This document shows, piece by piece, positions 60,277 through 64,000 of a DNA stretch of 64,000 bases. Under the pieces are notes generated by a model. It was not told the DNA's origin. It searched no databases and worked only from the letters and a program-made list of their open reading frames with translations. How positions within the stretch are numbered: position 1 is the first letter of the stretch; every line of letters starts with the position of its first letter. The DNA comes from Pratylenchus scribneri (lineage: Eukaryota > Nematoda > Chromadorea > Rhabditida > Pratylenchidae): positions 868,001 through 932,000 of the forward strand of contig JAQSEB010000029.1 in NCBI GenBank assembly GCA_030063045.1, in the 5' to 3' direction. Made by a program: the position numbers and the translations under genes.

Positions 60277-60670
60277 TTTTACTTTAGAGGAAATAAATTT
60301 TCAATTCCTCAACATTTTCACCCGAGAACTGAGGAATATTGGGTCGAGAGTCGAGACAAAAAGAGTCTGGGGGATAATCGATTTTTCTAGTGGCATTGGA
60401 AGAATAGGAAGGAAATTAGGAGGGTAAAATGCAGGCAAAGTGCCAAAAATATTCCCATTTAAAAATTTTGCCTATCAAATTTTTGGTTTGGGTGGTTGGC
60501 AAAATCGACAAATTTAGCCATAAAAAGTAGGCATTTTCCCTTATGTTTTCTTAATTTTACAGAGCCAATAATCAAAGGCCAAATTCTGCAGCCAGAATTC
60601 TTTCCATTTCCCAATTGAAATTTATTCTTTTATTAATTCAATTCGAGCCAAAAAATTAGTGTTCGGAAAA
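60277..60670. promoter_or_regulatory. 394-nt bidirectional promoter region of two ER genes
   Basis: The DNAJC16-like gene starts leftward at 60276 and the calumenin-like gene rightward at 60671. With only 394 nt between start codons they probably share a promoter. I see GAGCCAATAATC but no clear ER-stress element (CCAAT-N9-CCACG) or TGACGTG. Confidence 0.5.
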
Positions 60671-62411
60671 ATGCCAAAATTCTACAATTTTCACTTAACA
60701 ACACTTTGTTTTGTGTTTTTGTCAATTTTTGTACTCCTTTCCCGCTGTGATAAAGAGGAATTGCCCAAAGAGAAAACACAACACACTGATCGAAGCACAT
60801 TTGAACAAAAACACATGGGCGCTGGCCAACATGACCCAGAAATGGATCATAAGGCGATTTTGGGTTGGATATGGAGGATTTTTTCCCAAAATTTATAAAT
60901 TTTTGAAGGGTCTGAAAAAGCGGCGCATGAATTTGATGATTTGCCACCGGAGGAGTCGAAAAAACGCCTCCGGGTTTTGGCAGGCAAAATGGATTCGAAT
61001 AAGGTTTCGAGGGTTTTGGAAATGATTATTAAAATATTCCCAAAAAAGGATGGATTCATTTCGGTTGAGGAATTGACGGAATGGGTACGAAATTCGTTGA
61101 TGACATTGGATCAAGAGGAGACAAAAGAGCGATTTGATGAAATTGATGAAAGTAAGCTAAAAAAAGATGGCGGAATAGGCCATCAGTTATTTAGCCCAAA
61201 ACTCAACCCGGCAAAAGAGCCAATTTGGGAAATTAATATACCCATTCGAAAGGCCTGAATTTCCTCTATAAAAATATGGTTATATTCAAAAAATTTTTTA
61301 GTTCAATTTTAATATTTTAAAATAATTAAACATTTTCTGAGAATAGCAATAATTCAAGTTCTTGTAGAAAATTTGTCTTTTTTCCTTTAATGTATTTAAG
61401 TTTAATTAATTATATTAATAATATTTTGTGAATGAAACTCACTCAGTCCTTTCAAATGATATATCCACATTCACCGACTGACTTTTACCTCATTAATATA
61501 TGGGCCAAAAACTTTAACTGCTTCAAAATAGGGCAGGCATTTTATTCAGTATCAGATTTTTGGCCAATTGTTTTCAGGAAGGCGTTGGCCAATTTGTAAA
61601 AGCTATATATCATTTGAAAGGCCTGACTTTTCTCTATAAAATGACCACATTAAAAATTTTTAAATAAAATTAATATTTATTAAAAATTATAATAAATTTG
61701 CGAATTGGAACAAATCGTGTTGTTCGGTCAAAATGCGCTTTTTCTCTCATTAATTTCATATTTCTAAAAAATTTTATGAATCCATTTTGTAGAGGAAACT
61801 CGGACCTTTCAAATGATATATCACTTTCCCAGATTGGTCATTGCCTCGTAAAGATATGGTCCAAAAACCTAATAAGCAATTTCTCAAACATTACATAATT
61901 GTCGCTAACCCTTTTAAGCCTTATTAACAAGTGGGGATATGGCAAAAAATATTGTGTTTTTTTATTGTTTTTCTTTGTTTCCAGACGATGACGGGATAAT
62001 CACTTGGGCGGAATACATTCACGAGGCATTCGGAGTTGGCCCCGAGGATGAGGCCACAAAATTGATAACCGATCCGGATGATAAAAAGGTGGAATAAATT
62101 TTTGGGTAGCCAAAATGCCAACAAAAATTTCCAGTTATTTGATGAAGATGCAAAATATTTTGCTGCTGCCGATCGAAATGGGGATTTAAAATTGACTTTG
62201 GAGGAATTCGGTGCCTTCCAAAATCCGGAACACGCCGACCACATGCATAAAACATTGATTGAGGTTATTTATGGAATGCGTGGAACAACAAACATTGAAT
62301 TGGCATTCATTTTTAGAATACTTTGAACGAGAAAGATGCGAATAAAGATGGAAAAATTGATTTGGCCGAATTTATGGGCGATTTGGGAAGTGAACAGCCT
62401 CAATCGGAATG
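60671..62411 (+). CDS. Calumenin/reticulocalbin EF-hand protein (3' end off window)
   Basis: Exons 60671-60863, 60909-61003, 61049-61151, 61985-62088, 62135-62263, 62317-62411. Signal peptide (TTLCFVFLSIFVLLSRC), MDHKAILG then FDDLPPEESKKRLRVLAGKM as in the CREC family. EF-hand 1 DSNKDGFISVEEL, EF-hand 2 ENDDGIITWAEY, EF-hand 3 DRNGDLKLTLEEF with AFQNPEHADHM after it, EF-hand 4 DANKDGKIDLAEFMGDL. EF-hand 2 starts with Glu in place of Asp. CREC proteins are low-affinity Ca2+ binders of the secretory pathway. The family has six EF-hands; the sixth exon ends SEW in phase 2 (TG|GTAAAA), matching the DEPEW...joint, so EF-hands 5-6 lie beyond the array and the window. An in-frame TAA straight after TGG would end a truncated protein if the intron were kept. 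Confidence 0.92.
61590..61870. repeat. Inverted-repeat element in calumenin-like intron 3
   Basis: ATATATCATTTGAAAGGCCT and its partner CCTTTCAAATGATATATCA lie about 190 nt apart; related phrases occur near 33960-34030 and 38540-38740. Confidence 0.7.
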
Positions 62412-62419
62412 GTAAAAAA

Positions 62420-64000
62420 ATAGGGGAGGGTGGCAAATAGGCGGAATTAAATTGGGGCAAATAGGCGGAATTAAATTGGGGCAAATAGGCGGAATTAAAT
62501 TGGGGCAAATAGGCGGAATTAAATTGGGGCAAATAGGCGGAATTAAATTGGGGCAAATAGGCGGAATTAAATTGGGGCAAATAGGCGGATTAAATTGGGG
62601 CAAATAGGCGGAATTATTTTGGGGCAATTTAAACAGCCGGAATTATTTTGGGGCAAATTAAACAGGCGGAATTATTTTGGGGCAATTTAAACAGGCGGAA
62701 TTATTTTGGGGCAAATTAAACAGGCGGAATTATTTTGGGGCAAATTAAACAGGCGGAATTATTTTAGGGCAATTTAAACAGGCGGAATTATTTTGAGGCA
62801 AATTAAACAGGCGGAATTATTTTGGGGCAAATTAAACAGGCGGAATTATTTTGGGGCAATTTAAACAGGCGGAATTATTTTAGGACAATTTAAACAGGCG
62901 GAATTATTTTGAGGCAATTTAAACAGCCGGAATTATTTTGGGGCAAATTAAACAGGCGGAATTATTTTGGGGCAATTTAAACAGCCGGAATTATTTTGGG
63001 GCAAATTAAACAGGCGGAATTATTTTGGGGCAATTTAAACAGGCGGAATTATTTTGGGGCAAATTAAACAGGCGGAATTATTTTGGGGCAATTTAAACAG
63101 GCGGAATTATTTTGGGGCAAATAGGACAGGCGGAATTATTTTGGGGCAATTTAAACAGGCGGAATTATTTTGGGGCAATTTAAACAGGTGGAATTATTTT
63201 GGGGCAATTTAAACAGGCAGAATTATTTTGGGGCAAATAGGACAGGCTGAATTATTTTGGGGCAATTTAAACAGGCGGAATTATTTTGAGGCAAATTAAA
63301 CAGGCGGAATTATTTTGGGGCAATTTAAACAGGCGGAATTATTTTGGGGCAATTTAAACAGGCGGAATTATTTTGGGGCAAATTAAACAGGCGGAATTAT
63401 TTTGGGGCAATTTAAACAGGCGGAATTATTTTGAGGCAAATTAAACAGGCGGAATTATTTTGGGGCTTGAACAGGCGGAATTATTTTGGGGCAATTTAAA
63501 CAGGCGGAATTATTTTGGGGCAAATTAAACAGGCGGAATTATTTTGGGGCAAATTAAACAGGCGGAATTATTTTGGGGCAACCAGGCGGAATTATTTTGG
63601 GGCAAATTAAACAGGCGGAATTATTTTGGGGCAAATTAAACAGGCGGAATTATTTTGGGGCAAATTAAACAGGCGGAATTATTTTGGGGCAATTTAAACA
63701 GCCGGAATTATTTTGGGGCAAATTAAACAGGCGGAATTATTTTGGGGCTTGAACAGGCGGAATTATTTTGGGGCAATTTAAACAGGCGGAATTATTTTGG
63801 GGCAAATTAAACAGGCGGAATTATTTTGGGGCAAATTAAACAGGCGGAATTATTTTGGGGCAACCAGGCGGAATTATTTTGGGGCAAATTAAACAGGCGG
63901 AATTATTTTGGGGCAATTTAAACAGGCGGAATTATTTTGGGGCAAATTAAACAGGCGGAATTATTTTGGGGCAATTTAAACAGCCGGAATTATTTTGGGG
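62420..64000. repeat. Intronic minisatellite GGCGGAATTATTTTGGGGCAA, over 1.5 kb
   Basis: Two related unit types: about seven 24-nt units (GGCGGAATTAAATTGGGGCA + AATA) at 62430-62605, then about 48 units near 29 nt (GGCGGAATTATTTTGGGGCA + AATTAAACA or ATTTAAACA) to the window end, with short units (GCTTGAACA, GCAACCA) recurring at 63470/63750 and 63580/63865, a sign of a higher-order duplication of about 280 nt. It lies in a calumenin intron and runs off the edge. Confidence 0.96.

Noticed and set aside
62269..62627. Minus-strand frames of repeated LPQFNSAY / ICPNLIPP
   Set aside because: Products of the 24-nt unit of the calumenin-intron array.

Overview
The window looks like a nematode chromosome segment, most likely from a plant-parasitic (cyst-type) nematode. 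It is AT-rich, its genes are cut into short exons by many 40-60 nt introns, and several introns use a GC-AG boundary. It carries a family GH32 fructosidase (invertase/levanase class), an enzyme plant-parasitic nematodes are known to have acquired from bacteria. The species assignment is inference. Exon models below were built by hand from splice signals, reading-phase continuity and family motifs; no search was run.

Region 1 (1-31.9 kb, minus strand): a membrane-anchored GH32 gene. Its first seven exons lie at 29.1-31.9 kb and the next two at 0.3-0.7 kb; the last exons lie off the left edge. The two clusters join in phase and in the right order of catalytic motifs, so they appear separated by one intron of about 28.4 kb. 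That intron holds two head-to-tail copies of a 13-14.5 kb unit (1239-15784 and 15785-29084). Each unit ends in a CTAG-linked hairpin and starts (read on the minus strand) with a TCTG terminus flanked by A, which resembles a non-autonomous Helitron. Each carries one intact-looking multi-zinc-module gene. In copy A (18 exons, 836 aa) all 17 introns are in phase 2; copy B has an extra intron, also phase 2 where checked. The units also carry tandem arrays, long hairpins and tRNA-like modules.

Region 2 (33-49.4 kb): a TRIC-type intracellular cation channel (minus), a 231-aa secreted protein (plus), a 408-aa rhodopsin-class receptor (plus), a predicted secreted 258-aa protein (plus), the 3' end of a small Cys-rich gene (minus) and a 58-aa secreted Cys-rich peptide gene (plus).

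Region 3 (49.9-64 kb): mitochondrial enoyl-ACP/CoA reductase MECR (minus), a ZIP7-type zinc transporter (plus), a DNAJC16/ERdj8-like J protein without a thioredoxin region (minus), and, divergent from it, a calumenin/reticulocalbin (plus) whose last coding exon(s) lie beyond the right edge after a long intronic minisatellite. TRIC, ZIP7, DNAJC16 and calumenin are all endoplasmic-reticulum proteins in other animals.

Introns and spacers are dense with minisatellites and inverted-repeat elements, several of which recur at two to four places in the window.
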